Shown piece by piece: positions 22,143 to 32,395 of a stretch of DNA of 64,000 nt. The DNA lies in the NCBI GenBank assembly GCA_001247695.2, contig LGRX02028747.1:1-64000 (forward strand). The letters are read 5' to 3'. The notes below the pieces were generated by a model. The model made no database searches. It was not told the DNA's origin and saw only the letters and a program-made list of their open reading frames with translations. Source of the DNA: Cymbomonas tetramitiformis (Eukaryota > Chlorophyta > Pyramimonadophyceae > Pyramimonadales > Pyramimonadaceae). Position 1 is the first letter of the stretch. Every line of letters begins with the position of its first letter. A program made the translations under genes and the position numbers.

Positions 22143-24929
22143 GCAGCTGAAGGGAGCACTCTGGTTCAGCAGATTCGATTTCAACCAGTTTTCCCACCAG
22201 ATCCCCATTCATCCAGACGACATTCATAAAACTGCTATTCGCACCAGATACGGTTCTTATTAATGGACAGTTATGCCTTTCGGATTGACCAATGCTCCTG
22301 CAACAGCACTTCGTGTAGGAAACCGGGCATTCTTCGACTTCATCGACCAGTTTCTTGTCATATTCATGGATGACACTATTGTATACAGTCCGGACTTTGA
22401 CAACCATGTGAAGCATGTTCGACAGTTCCTCCAGCGTTGCAGAGATCACCAGTTCTTCATCAGGCCTTCCAAGGTGGAGTTGTTCGTCAGATCTATAGAC
22501 TTTATCGGACATCACATCTCTGAAGCAGGCCTTTCCATCATCGAAGACAGAATCCAAGCAGTCATGGCAATTCAGCCTCCAGTGTCTTATGGTCCTACCG
22601 TTGGAAAGCAGCCTCTACGCCGTATGGCTAAAGATGGCAAATCATCCCTTCGGTCATTCTTGGGCATGGTCGGTCAATTTAGGAGATTCATACCAAAGTT
22701 CTCCAAAGTTGCCGAGCCGCTCAATCGTCTCCTTAAAGATAATGCAGAGTTTGTCTGGGAATCTGAGCAGCAGCAGGCATTTGATAACCTCAAAAGTGCC
22801 ATCTGTAACGCTCCAGTATTACAGCTCCCAGATCAGAAACTGCCATCTATTATGGAGGTCGATGGATCAGGCACACACGTTGGTCAAGTAATACTCCAGG
22901 ATCAAGGAAAAGGTATGAAGCCATGTGGTTATCATAGCGTCACTCTATCCGATACACAGAGACGTTGGCCTATTCCTGAGATCGAGCTATTTGCCATTGT
23001 GGAAGGCTTCCGATTCTTTCGCCACATATTGTTGGGAGCTCCTGAGACCATTGTACGCTCAGATCATCAGCCACTGGTTTATTTCCAGACCAAATCCACA
23101 CTGAGCCCCAAACAGGCACGGTGGTTGGATGAGCTCTCCGAGTACAACTTCCGTATAGAGCATATTTCTGGCGAGAAGAATAAGGTTGCAGACGCACTCA
23201 CGCGTATCTCTACACTCTTTGAACTCACTGATTGTCTGAAACACATAGACATCACCGAGGTTCCAGTCATACCACCTACAGATTCTACATTCATTGCTCT
23301 TATATCTTCTTCATCAGCTCATCAGCTACACGACATCATTATATCCGAATACGACCGTGATACATTTGCACAGACTATTTTGGCTAAACTGACATCATCG
23401 ACTTCATCACAGTCAGTCAGCAGCTACAGCTTCGAGCTCATTCAGGGGTTGATCTATCGTAAGACCATATATGGCAGACAGCTGTACATTCCACCAACAG
23501 CTAAAGTCCCCACAGATGACGGTGAGATCACACAGCTTCGCCACATTCTCCTTCATGAGTGCCACTCAGCCACTATTTCTGGTCATGTAGGCAAAAATCG
23601 CATGCTTCATCTTCTGCGTAGCCGGTATTATTGGCCAGGAATGACAACGGCAGCCATCAAGTACATTCGGGAGTGCCCCGTTTGTCAGCGCCAGAAAACG
23701 AGGCGACACAAGCCTTATGGTCAGGCACATATACGATATTCCGTGCCTAAGACAAAATGGCTAGATGTATCTCTTGATTGGATCACTGACCTGCCTATCA
23801 CCACTAATGGGCACGACAGTATATTTGTGGTAATGTGCCAATTCTCTCATCGCTGTCATCTCATCCCCTTCAGCATGACCTGGACAGCTCAGCATACTGC
23901 TTCTATCTATATGCAGCATATCTTCGAACTCCATGGTCTTCCGAGGAACATCATCTCAGATCGAGACCCCAGATTCACCTCTACATTCTGGCAGACACTG
24001 TGGAAATCTACTGGTACGAGATTGTCCGTGACGTCATCACACCATCCACAGTTGAATGCTGCCAATGAGAGGAGCCATGCCTTCATTCATCGAGGATATC
24101 CTCAGGTACTTTTCAAATTGTTGATTCATGATTCGATTTCACCATCCTCTGGTTTATAAACTGATTAGATGGTATTTTTTTCATCCACACTTCCACAGGT
24201 GTTGTTGCAATGATACTTCAGCCAATTCGTGGGAGGACAAGTTGCCTTTGGTGGAGTTTGCAATTAACAATACCGTTTCTGCATCAACTGGTTATTCACC
24301 ATTTTATCTCGACTCGATGGCGCAACCACTTTCGCCTCATGACCTGGTAATCACTATTCCGCCAGAAGCTCCTGTTCCAATACAAAGAGCTATTCGAGAT
24401 CATTTTGACCAGTACTCGGCTGTTCATGCCAACGCGGTAGACAACATTTCCCGAGCAGCAGAAATTAGCCAAGCCAGATTCAATAAGACTCACATGCCTC
24501 GAGCAGTTTGCAGTTGGGCAGAAAGTTCTTTTACGGACCGAGTTTATTCAATGGACTGGTTTGACAGAGGCAGGCAGACACTTTAAGCAGCCATATATTG
24601 GGCCGTTCACCATTTCCAAAGTGCTTAGCCATGGGCGTGCATACGAGTTAGATTTCGAAAACCTCGATATCCGTATTCATCCGGTACAGCCTGTATCCAG
24701 ATTAGAGCTGTACAATGACTCGATCCAAGCACCTTTGCCTCTGCCACAGATGATCACCGAAGAAGGGCAACCACTGTTTGAGATATCACATATACTCTCG
24801 GATAAGTTCACTAGAGGTGTCAAATACTATTTAGTGCGATATGCAGGCTACGGCCCTGAGCATGACACCTGGGTCAAAGCCACAGAGCTGACCAATGCAG
24901 CAGGCATTATAGCTGCCTATGAAGGCTAG
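22143..24929 (+). pseudogene. pol: Gypsy pol, 3' part: RT, RNase H, integrase and chromodomain
   Basis: The RT frame resumes at 22143 in phase with 9600. A nonsense codon TAA at 22261-22263 stands where the family usually has Glu just before MPFGLTNAP. RT continues with the FMDD catalytic box, followed by RNase H (EVDGSGTHVGQ, IVRSDHQPL, ISGEKNKVADALTR). The integrase has the HHCC zinc-binding region (CPVCQRQK) and DDE core (DWITDLP, ISDRDPRF, NERSH). A duplicated TTCA at 24082-24089 shifts the frame, a 93-bp GT-AG intron follows (24106-24198), and another one-base shift lies near 24505. The last block (24561-24929) holds a chromodomain (YYLVRYAGYG, HDTWVKATEL). The copy is dead. Confidence 0.92.
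24106..24198 (+). other. Candidate spliceosomal intron inside the integrase
   Basis: CTCAG/GTACTTTT at the donor and a T-rich tract ending CACTTCCACAG at the acceptor bound 93 bp with in-frame stops. Removing it joins integrase motif residues (DILR to CCCND) in phase. AAACTGATTAG near 24161 could be the branch site. Introns are unusual inside retrotransposon pol because a spliced genomic RNA would lose them. Confidence 0.65.
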
Positions 24930-25959
24930 ACATTATATTAAGCCTCATGCCCTTACTTCTTGTAATATATACTAATACATGTCGATCATCTATATAACCT
25001 TGCTCTTAATGTTTTATCATTATATTGCATAGAAGCGGGAAATTGATCCTTCCTTGCTAAAGGTGTAGTGAGCCTGGTTCAAAATCATACCCTTGCACAG
25101 ATACGCACACATGCGAGATATCATATCTGTGGATAAATAAAAACTGCTATATGCTACCTTTGCCAAAGCCGTGGTTTGTCATCGGATTCTTGGCCAGTCA
25201 TCCGAAGCTACCGGAGATATCGACTGAGGTAGACGGAGTTGTGATCCTAAGTTGTGCTTGACAAACATAACTAAATAAATTTCACATTAGTACGTGGCGA
25301 ATCCATTCTCACTCATCGCGATAGATGTTCGTCAAAGCGTGCGTACTGGACCATATCAGAGTGAGCAGATCGGATAAGGATTATAAGTCCAATTCCGTTA
25401 AGCAGGGCCACTCTCTTTGCAATAAAACAAGCCCCCGGTGAAATAACTCCGGAAACAAACACGGGCTCCCCGTTGCCGCCTATGATCCTCCAAAGTAGCT
25501 TAAGGAGGGCAGGAAGGGTTGGGTGCACTATATCAGGCCGAGAATCGTTCGATTATAAATCGTTAAATCGTGGGATCATCGTTCGCAAAGCAACGACGGC
25601 TAGCGCAAATAATCCGTAACGTACACTTCGGATGCTTTGAATCGTCACTCTGACGCACGATACGTATGGATCAATCAGTAATCCAGCGTCAATCTGCATC
25701 ACGAAACGCAATTCATTGAACCTTGAAACGTCACTCTGAAATACGATACGAACTTCAAAGGGGGCTACATCCTAAGAACTGTAAGGTGAGGGACTAAAGT
25801 GGACTCAGTTCCCCCCAATAACCTAAAAACACCATGAGGGACGCCTCAAATCGGTGTAAGAAGACTGGTACCAGCAAGAAGCGACAACAACAGAGACAGC
25901 ATAGACATATGCAAAGGTATGCCCGTTGTGAGGTCACAACTCTTTTAAGAGGGGAGATC
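24930..25959. other. 3' non-coding region of the gypsy element and polypurine tract
   Basis: No gene is visible. The sequence ends with AAGAGGGGAGA (about 25947-25957), a purine-rich tract of the kind that primes plus-strand DNA synthesis, directly before the LTR start TGTCAGGG at 25960. Confidence 0.7.
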
Positions 25960-26118
25960 TGTCAGGGTCATGACCGATGACATATGTGTCATACATGTCA
26001 TACGTGTCATACCTGTCAGACATGTCATACCATATCATGTCATGTCGAGTCGTGTCATATATTATTATGACAGTCGGTCGTGTCATATATAATTATGACA
26101 GTCGGTCGTGTCATATAT

Positions 26119-26354
26119 TGCTGGACTTTAGGTTCAGGGTTATTATTATGGGCTCTGATAGCCCCTAGCCTGACCCGTCTCTGATCGGAACCGTGACTCC
26201 GCTAGTAGCTAGGATGGCAGTACAGTAGTACTGTACTGTCAGTCATTACTTCGTATTATCCGGGTTTCCGAGATGCATGATAAAAGCACTCGGCCGGACT
26301 GTTTATGGGAGCTTAGCCAGTTTGTTTTCACCGAGCGGAACACCTGTTCTCGCA
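26119..26354 (+). repeat. 5' LTR of the nested non-autonomous element
   Basis: Begins TG and ends CA, preceded by the TATAT duplication. It contains the short palindromic run AGTACAGTAGTACTGTACTG. The following bases, GGTTATGCGCGTCACC, do not match a primer-binding site that I recognise. Confidence 0.93.
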
Positions 26355-26747
26355 GGTTATGCGCGTCACCACTTCCCTAGTAATTCTGATGGCACAGCGC
26401 CAGCTGTTGCCATGATTGGCTAAGTTTTGACACAGAGATGGGGTGGGCGCCCCCTTAGACAGTAGCTTTCTCTCCGCGGTATGGCCTCCTTTTGAAGTGG
26501 AGATCAGTTTTTTCGGCATTTATTCGGCAGAGTATCGTCGCTGGGTATGGTTATGTTTTACGTTCCGTTTGATCAGCGGGCAGGACACTCCGCGTTTTGT
26601 GGGTCGCTCCCACGATTAGCCACTCGGCTCATGACCTGCTTGATTATGTTATTGTTTGCTGAGACTCCTGCAGGAATTGGCCGCTGCGGAATTGTCCGCC
26701 ACTGTCGCACCGCTAGCCCGCGTTCCCATCTAACCGTCATTTTGAGA

Positions 26748-27824
26748 ATGGACACACCGCAAAGACCTCGTACACGCGCTAGGGCGCGTAAATTAGCAAC
26801 TATTTTCGATGATGTTGGGGCATTAAACTCGGCTACCCCCACGACGCCGCATTTGGCTTCGGCTGACGAGTCGGCTGCGGCCGCAACGCTCGTGCAGCGG
26901 CTACGGAAGGATTCGTTCGATGTTCAGTGCGCGAAGACAGCAGCCACTAAGGTTTTGGGAGACAAAACGGCAAAATTTCATGGCAGTGAATCGTCGGCTT
27001 CGGACATTTTTTCACAGCTGATCTCCGAAATTCAGCAGCTTTTCACGCTGCAGTCACAGGCAATTGCACCCCTGTTTGAGTTGTCTGCTGCTGATGTCCC
27101 TGTCATGCCTGCTGCCAATGAGCTCCTGTACTCTGTGCTGTTGCTGCTGACTGCGCCAGGGTCTCCTGCCCGTAATTGGGTGGAGGCTTCTGGGGCCGAT
27201 GTTCCTGCTGACGGCAAGCGTGCCACCCTCGAGGTGGTGCGTATGCTTGCTGATGACTCGACTCCATTCGAGTCTTTGACTGAGCTGCTTGAAGTGGGAA
27301 TCTCGGATGAACATGACCCTGACTCTGGCATTCGTCTTTTTAACAGTTGTCTTCGGGATGCACAGCGTCTGCAGACGCTGCCCGAAGACGCTGTTAAAAG
27401 GCAATTCCTCTCTGCCCTGTCTGGGCCGGCTTACGCCACGCTGGTTGACTCGTTTGCTCGAGCTGACCAGCGTGCGGCTGTAAGTCTGCTCACCCTGCAG
27501 GCGCGCGTGCGCGAGCAGTACCGCTGCGGGCGGCTCTCGGGCAAGCGCACTGCAGGGCGCCCCATGTCTGTAGCATCTTGCACCACTGACACTGGCCTGG
27601 CTTCGGCCGTTGAACGGCTCAGTGCTCAGTTGGTCAAGTTGCAGCGGGATGTGGATTCAAGCCGCCTCATGGGAAACACACTCCGCGCAGCTTCCACCGA
27701 CCTGGAGTGCAGCCGCTTGCTCATTCCGCCTCTTCGGAGGTGGCTTTTGACAAGCGGTCTGGCACCTTTGTCCCAACGTGCAGGCACGAGAAGTGCCGCG
27801 CCGTTGGGTCAAAGCATTGGCTGA
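26748..27824 (+). CDS. gag: Gag-like protein of the nested element, first frame
   Basis: The frame is open from 26547, but the natural start is the ATG at 26748 (MDTPQRPRTRARARK), giving about 358 residues. The product has a basic N terminus and a helical alpha-rich core (LLYSVLLLLTAPG, RLFNSCLRDAQRLQTLPED, VKRQFLSALSGPAYATLV) like retrotransposon capsid proteins. After about 27690 the frame loses family-like character and the sense shifts to the overlapping next frame, so either a -1 shift or a one-base mutation joins the two. Confidence 0.75.
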   Translation: MDTPQRPRTRARARKLATIFDDVGALNSATPTTPHLASADESAAAATLVQRLRKDSFDVQCAKTAATKVLGDKTAKFHGSESSASDIFSQLISEIQQLFTLQSQAIAPLFELSAADVPVMPAANELLYSVLLLLTAPGSPARNWVEASGADVPADGKRATLEVVRMLADDSTPFESLTELLEVGISDEHDPDSGIRLFNSCLRDAQRLQTLPEDAVKRQFLSALSGPAYATLVDSFARADQRAAVSLLTLQARVREQYRCGRLSGKRTAGRPMSVASCTTDTGLASAVERLSAQLVKLQRDVDSSRLMGNTLRAASTDLECSRLLIPPLRRWLLTSGLAPLSQRAGTRSAAPLGQSIG

Positions 27825-28906
27825 GTGAGTGTCCTCACAAGGACACTCACCCATTGTCCATTTCGGCATCCTACTGCCAAGCCGTCGAGTCTTATGACTC
27901 CGACGTGCTTGCCCTTCGTTTTCAGCGGTATTATGACGCTGGGGATGAGGGGTCCATGGAGCACCTGTGTGCTCTCGTGGGGCAACCTGAAATCTGTGAA
28001 CTGTCTGCGCATTCCTTTGCTCCAGAGCCTACGGCTCTGCAGCAGTTCAAGGATGCTGCTGCCTCTGCTGAGTCTGCACCTGCTGAGCATCTTTCCATTG
28101 GCCGTGTTGCATTTGCTGAGGTCAGCGGTCCGCTTGCTGGTGGTGTCGCTGAGCCGACCGCCAGCAAGCAGCTGCTGCCGAAGGCCTCTGCACCCGTGCA
28201 TGGTAAGCCGATTGACTTGCATGAGGTCAGCCGTGCCGCCTTTGTGCCGCCGTCTGCCTCTCTGGCTCTCGGCCCGATGGCTCCTGCTGACAACTCTTTC
28301 AAAACATTCAACACTGTCCACCCTGACTGGTTTGACATTGACCCTGAGCCTGTTGAGGTGTGTGATTCCGATGATGATGGGGAGGGCTCCGACTGCCCTC
28401 CTGGTGTCTGCCTGACTGAAATTGAGGGGGGTGCACCGCCGACGGCTGCAGCATTTCGGCGGTTCGGAGTCCCCAGAGGCTCCAGGCCATTTGGCATCGG
28501 AGAATTTGCACTCACTCTTTTCATGGTAGCTACGTTTCTATTCAGTGCTACGGCGATGCCGACCCTCGTGGTCGGCGGTGGTGTCAGGGGCCTGGTTGAG
28601 CCCGGAGCCACCTACGGCTACAGTGCAGTTCATCCCGGTGATGCGGTGCTGGATTCTCCTTGCCCGCCTGTGGTTACCGCTGGTTCGTCATTGCCGCCGC
28701 GGGATGTGGCACAATTCTTTTCTCAATCGACCTCAGCGGCTTTGCAATCTGATGATTTTGCCACTCCACTTTGGGATCCGCCTGACCCGCTTGGGTCTGG
28801 TGGTGTCAGTGCTTACAAGTTCTCTTCTCAATTGACTTCGGATGCTTTTCTTGATTGGAATCCGTTTGCTGAACTCGGCTATGCCGACCGGCTTTACAGT
28901 GGCTGA
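27707..28906 (+). CDS. Gag-like protein of the nested element, second frame with zinc knuckle
   Basis: This frame overlaps the end of the first one. Early on it has CRHEKCRAVGSKHWLSEC, a zinc knuckle with spacing CX4CX6HX4C in place of CX2CX4HX4C. An Ala/Pro/Ser-rich linker follows, then an acidic patch (DSDDDGEGSD) and a single hydrophobic segment of about 20 residues (FALTLFMVATFLFSATAM). The C-terminal tail of about 110 residues ends at 28904-28906. There is no protease, RT or integrase motif. The membrane-like segment is unusual for a Gag; its role is unknown. Confidence 0.7.
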   Translation: MQPLAHSASSEVAFDKRSGTFVPTCRHEKCRAVGSKHWLSECPHKDTHPLSISASYCQAVESYDSDVLALRFQRYYDAGDEGSMEHLCALVGQPEICELSAHSFAPEPTALQQFKDAAASAESAPAEHLSIGRVAFAEVSGPLAGGVAEPTASKQLLPKASAPVHGKPIDLHEVSRAAFVPPSASLALGPMAPADNSFKTFNTVHPDWFDIDPEPVEVCDSDDDGEGSDCPPGVCLTEIEGGAPPTAAAFRRFGVPRGSRPFGIGEFALTLFMVATFLFSATAMPTLVVGGGVRGLVEPGATYGYSAVHPGDAVLDSPCPPVVTAGSSLPPRDVAQFFSQSTSAALQSDDFATPLWDPPDPLGSGGVSAYKFSSQLTSDAFLDWNPFAELGYADRLYSG

Positions 28907-29088
28907 GTCTGCTTACTTCAAACCCTGGAGGTGTGATTAGCCTTAGCCGCAGTGGTGGGTTGTGCCGGGACAAGTCCCCGGGCACCCAGCTAGAAGTATA
29001 TCTGTTTCCAGTAAAGTGCTGTTTGTTATCTGTTTAGTTAGCTCCGCTTGCCTAGCCCTATTGGCTACAGTCACAGCTCCGGGTGGTG

Positions 29089-29323
29089 TGCTGGACTTTA
29101 GGTTCAGGGTTATTATTATGGGCTCTGATAGCCCCTAGCCTGACCCGTCTCTGATCGGAACCGTGACTCCGCTAGTAGCTAGGATGACAGTACAGTAGTA
29201 CTGTACTGTCAGTCATTACTTCGTATTATCCGGGTTCCGAGATGCATGATAAAAGCACTCGGCCGGACTGTTTATGGGAGCTTAGCCAGTTTGTTTTCAC
29301 CGAGCGGAACACCTGTTCTCGCA
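29089..29323 (+). repeat. 3' LTR of the nested non-autonomous element
   Basis: Nearly identical to the 5' LTR and followed by TATAT, the target duplication. Confidence 0.93.
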
Positions 29324-29639
29324 TATATTATTATGACAGTCGTCAGTACGGTCGACCATGACTGTACATGTCGTCAGATGATAATGTCACATCATCTGTC
29401 ATTATTCAAGGAAAGACTTGAATGACCCTGTCATCGAGAGTTCGTACGTCGAACTCGAAGATGACAAAGCAAGATACATCTTGAAGTAACAAACAAGAAC
29501 CATCTTTGCTTTAAGCATGTGCGGAACACGCATGCACAGTATGAACGAACTATTCGTTATCACAATACTGGTCGTTCAACCTACGTCTCGGGTTCACAAC
29601 CCAATGGCGGTACTATCTATGATGATAGGATACGTATGG

Positions 29640-30734
29640 TATAAGATGAGGAAGCGTTGGGCTTCAAGCAGATCTTCACTCAGAGACTGCACTCATCACC
29701 CGCTATTTCTTACACTTGCGTTGCTGTCCAACGACGCAGTGTTAACTTGTATATTGTTAATATATACACGGCCTGTTTATCGAGCCATATCACCATGAGT
29801 GGGAGCCTGAAGGGGGTTGGGAAGGAGAGGTTGACCGCGAGTGGTCGGGGAGCTCTAAATCTATGGAAATGCAAGGGGCACCGATGGCAGTACTAGCGAT
29901 CGGGAACCACACGTTGGAGGGTGTCACGTGGCAAGGTGTAAGATTCCGGATAGCTGACTTCACAGCGGATGAGGACTCTGGGATGATTGCGGAGATGAAT
30001 CACGCGGTGAAGGTTCCTACACGTTTGAAACTGGTGCACAAGTTATCGGATCCGAACCACATGAAGAAGCTGATGTTCGGTGGCTTCTTGAAATTGCGGA
30101 AGGAAATGAAATGGAGTGGACGGATTCTGTCTGACGCGATCATAACATATGTGCAACACAATTACATTTACTGTTTGAAACAGAACATCGCTACCGGCAT
30201 GTCTGAAGCTGACAAGGTGGAGTTCATGATTAGAGCGGTGAAAAATGTGATTGACCATGCCTTCGGAAATCATGCATACGAATTGCGGGAAGTACCGTGT
30301 TCCGAATGAGGATGGAGAGTTGGTTCACTGGTGCAAGGTTGCTGGAGGAGATCTGTGACACATCCGAGCCACACCTGCCACACGGTAAATACCTGGATCG
30401 AGCAGTGCTAGGATATCATGCGGGACTCATGCGTGTGATGGAGAGGTATTGTGATCCGCGAGTGATCGTGAAGCAGCTGCACGGGTTTTCCACGAATCCC
30501 AACGAATCATCGAATGCGTGCATCGTGAAAGGATTCTTGCCCGGGGGTAAGGCCCAACAGCATGGGCAGGCTAGCATGTACCACTACGCAGTGTTCAATG
30601 CAGTCGCCTATAAGAACCTTGGCATGCGATACCGACAACTTTTGTTTACCATGTTTGACGTGGAATCCGGAGCCGCTATGAAGAAGGCGGATGAACGATT
30701 AGATGCCAAGAGGAACCCAGACTCATATACATAA
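29640..30734 (+). pseudogene. Mutator-like transposase fragment, frameshifted
   Basis: Two overlapping frames (29863-30309 and 30297-30734) together resemble the DDE core and C-terminal part of Mutator-like transposases found outside plants. Visible motifs are GSSKSMEMQGA, DEDSGMIAEM, KLSDPNHMKK, then FGNHAY with the cysteine-containing tract displaced by a frameshift near 30275. LPHGKYL and TNPNESSNACIVKG follow; the NES motif is the likely region of the third acidic residue. At least two frame changes are needed to read it through (near 30275 and 30350), and the N-terminal half is missing or unreadable. It is a dead remnant next to the gypsy 3' LTR. Confidence 0.65.
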
Positions 30735-32395
30735 AGGCTTGTAATCGAAAAACGGCATTCGTATGTGCCAAATTCGAGATATTGTGGGCATACTACCATT
30801 CCCCCCCCCCTGCAGATTACAGAGAATTTTTGAACTTCTTGCGCCAATATCTCTTGTATACCTGAAGCTCGTGTGCTATGTGAATGCATTATGACGTAGG
30901 GGGGTATCATACCTTCAATTTAAGCCAGCATGCATCCCTTATAACCAAATACTCCGTTTATTATGATTTTTCTAGTCCAACGACCCAAAATAGCCACAAT
31001 ATTTGGCTACCCTAGCGTGAACTGTTTCCGCATGCACCGATGCAAAATCGAATCAGTCGCAAAAATTGCCGCAGAAAATGTGCAAAATCGAGAACTTCCG
31101 AAAGAACATTACTCACAAATACGGTCGGGACCACTTGTGAAGCAGCCGTACAATTACAAACAACATCGGGGAAACGGGAAAACAACGAGCTAGGAACCAA
31201 CGTACCGTGAATTGGAGCTTTATATCTCACGGGCAACCTGCACAATCTCCGACATGCCCACAAACCGCGCTTTCAGTTTTACACACAAACAATGAAAAAT
31301 AGCGAACAGTAAAAAATAGCGAAAATTATAAAGCTGGGGCAGCAGGCAAATCAGGTCTAGGTAGTGCAGGGTCTGGGTGGGCGCTCCTAGTGAATAATGA
31401 ATGTGTCGTTGGCAGGCGCGGGACGTATTTGGAACGGGTGCTCGGTCAAACACTCATACCGTCATACGCGGGTCCGCGGCATTCTCCATTCAGGATCAGG
31501 TTCCATGAACCTGCTTCATGGAGAGTACATAGTAGGAAAAATTAACGATGCGAGTCCAGGAAATATCCGGATCTGACGCCCGTAACCATCAAAGATTCAA
31601 TCGGATGATAACCTGATTTTAGGTAAGAATCTAAAACATCATTGGCTCGAATTTTTCGAACCAATGCCGGACCTGAATGGAAAATCGGGTATGAAAAATT
31701 TTCGATTTTAATGAAGTCCTGTGAATACGATTGGTCAGCTGAGCAGCGTCTGTGCGCTCCTCGCAAAATCTGGAGTAGGACAGCCGACGTCTGCAGTAGG
31801 ACAGCCGACGCGATGCGGCAGATCGGTATTTTTGAATCGGAAGGCTGAAAAAGAGCATATTACGCGGCTTAATAATATAAATTGTTGTATCGGCGGGACA
31901 AAGGCGGGCGACATTTCTGCGTGGTGCGTGCCCGGGTGTTCGCCAGTGCGAGGACGAAGACGACTCGTCCTTCCAACAACGCAAAGCGCAGTTCAAAGAG
32001 GCCAAAGCTCGATGCCTTGAGTTTAAGAATGCGAGCGAGGGATGAAGAGCGAGAAACGGAGCGCGGGCGCACGTTGCTGAACGACGCCACTTCCAAACGC
32101 CACTTCTGGAGGTTGGAGTTGAGCCGTTGTGTTCTTTTGCACCTTCTGCTGCTCTGCTATGCGTTCGTCTGCTGCGATTGATACATGATTACATGTATAC
32201 ATATGCTAGTATCAAAGCCTGATAAAGTCTTTATACATTATACATCGGAGATGTGTGGTGGTTCTCCGCTTCATCACCGCTTCATCACCGCTTCCAATGA
32301 ATTCAGACAACGATGCCTCGTCGGTCTGGGTGATGGTAAAATCCCGATGCACTATACGTATTACGCGTAAATCTCAAATAGCCCGAGACACGTAA
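30735..32395. other. Non-coding region without recognised genes
   Basis: Nothing I can name. There are short repeats (GTAGGACAGCCGACG twice at about 31786-31812) and small open frames without family resemblance, including a basic stretch near 31900-32150. Confidence 0.5.

Larger units (their letters stand above)
26119..29323 (+). mobile_element. Non-autonomous LTR retrotransposon (gag only), 3.2 kb
   Basis: Two LTRs, 26119-26354 (236 bp) and 29089-29323 (235 bp), begin TGCTGGAC and end TTCTCGCA. They are flanked by the 5-bp duplication TATAT (26114-26118 and 29324-29328). The LTRs differ at two sites: a one-base gain/loss in GGGTTTCCG and a G/A in GATGGCAG. The insertion is therefore young. 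The inside codes only for a Gag-like protein with a zinc knuckle; no protease, RT or integrase is present. It must depend on another element for mobility (TR-GAG type). It inserted into the gypsy 3' LTR. Confidence 0.93.
7104..29500 (+). mobile_element. Ty3/gypsy chromovirus, disrupted by two nested elements
   Basis: The host element of the nest reads gag (7104-8503), protease and N-terminal RT (about 8505-9600), rest of RT, RNase H, integrase and chromodomain (22143-24929), a 3' non-coding region, polypurine tract (about 25947-25957) and the start of a 3' LTR at 25960. The order PR-RT-RH-IN and the C-terminal chromodomain place it with Ty3/gypsy chromoviruses. The 5' LTR was not found and the right end of the 3' LTR is uncertain. 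The element is inactive: RT is split by a CACTA-like transposon, pol carries a nonsense codon and two frame-disrupting changes, and the 3' LTR is split by another LTR element. Confidence 0.9.
25960..29500 (+). repeat. Gypsy 3' LTR, split by a nested LTR element
   Basis: The LTR starts TGTCAGGGTCATGACC directly after the polypurine tract. Its first 160 bp hold TGTCATAC-type repeats and two copies of a roughly 32-bp unit ending TATGACAGTCGGTCG. At 26118 it is interrupted, and it resumes at 29324 with TATATTATTATGACAGTCG. The right boundary could not be fixed without the 5' LTR; 29500 is a guess. Confidence 0.6.

Noticed and set aside
26119..26354. Reading the nested LTR pair as part of the gypsy LTR
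   Set aside because: The pair has its own TG/CA ends and TATAT duplication, and gypsy LTR sequence resumes on the far side.
31869..32181. Basic small open frames on both strands
   Set aside because: Overlapping frames without domain, splice or codon-use support.
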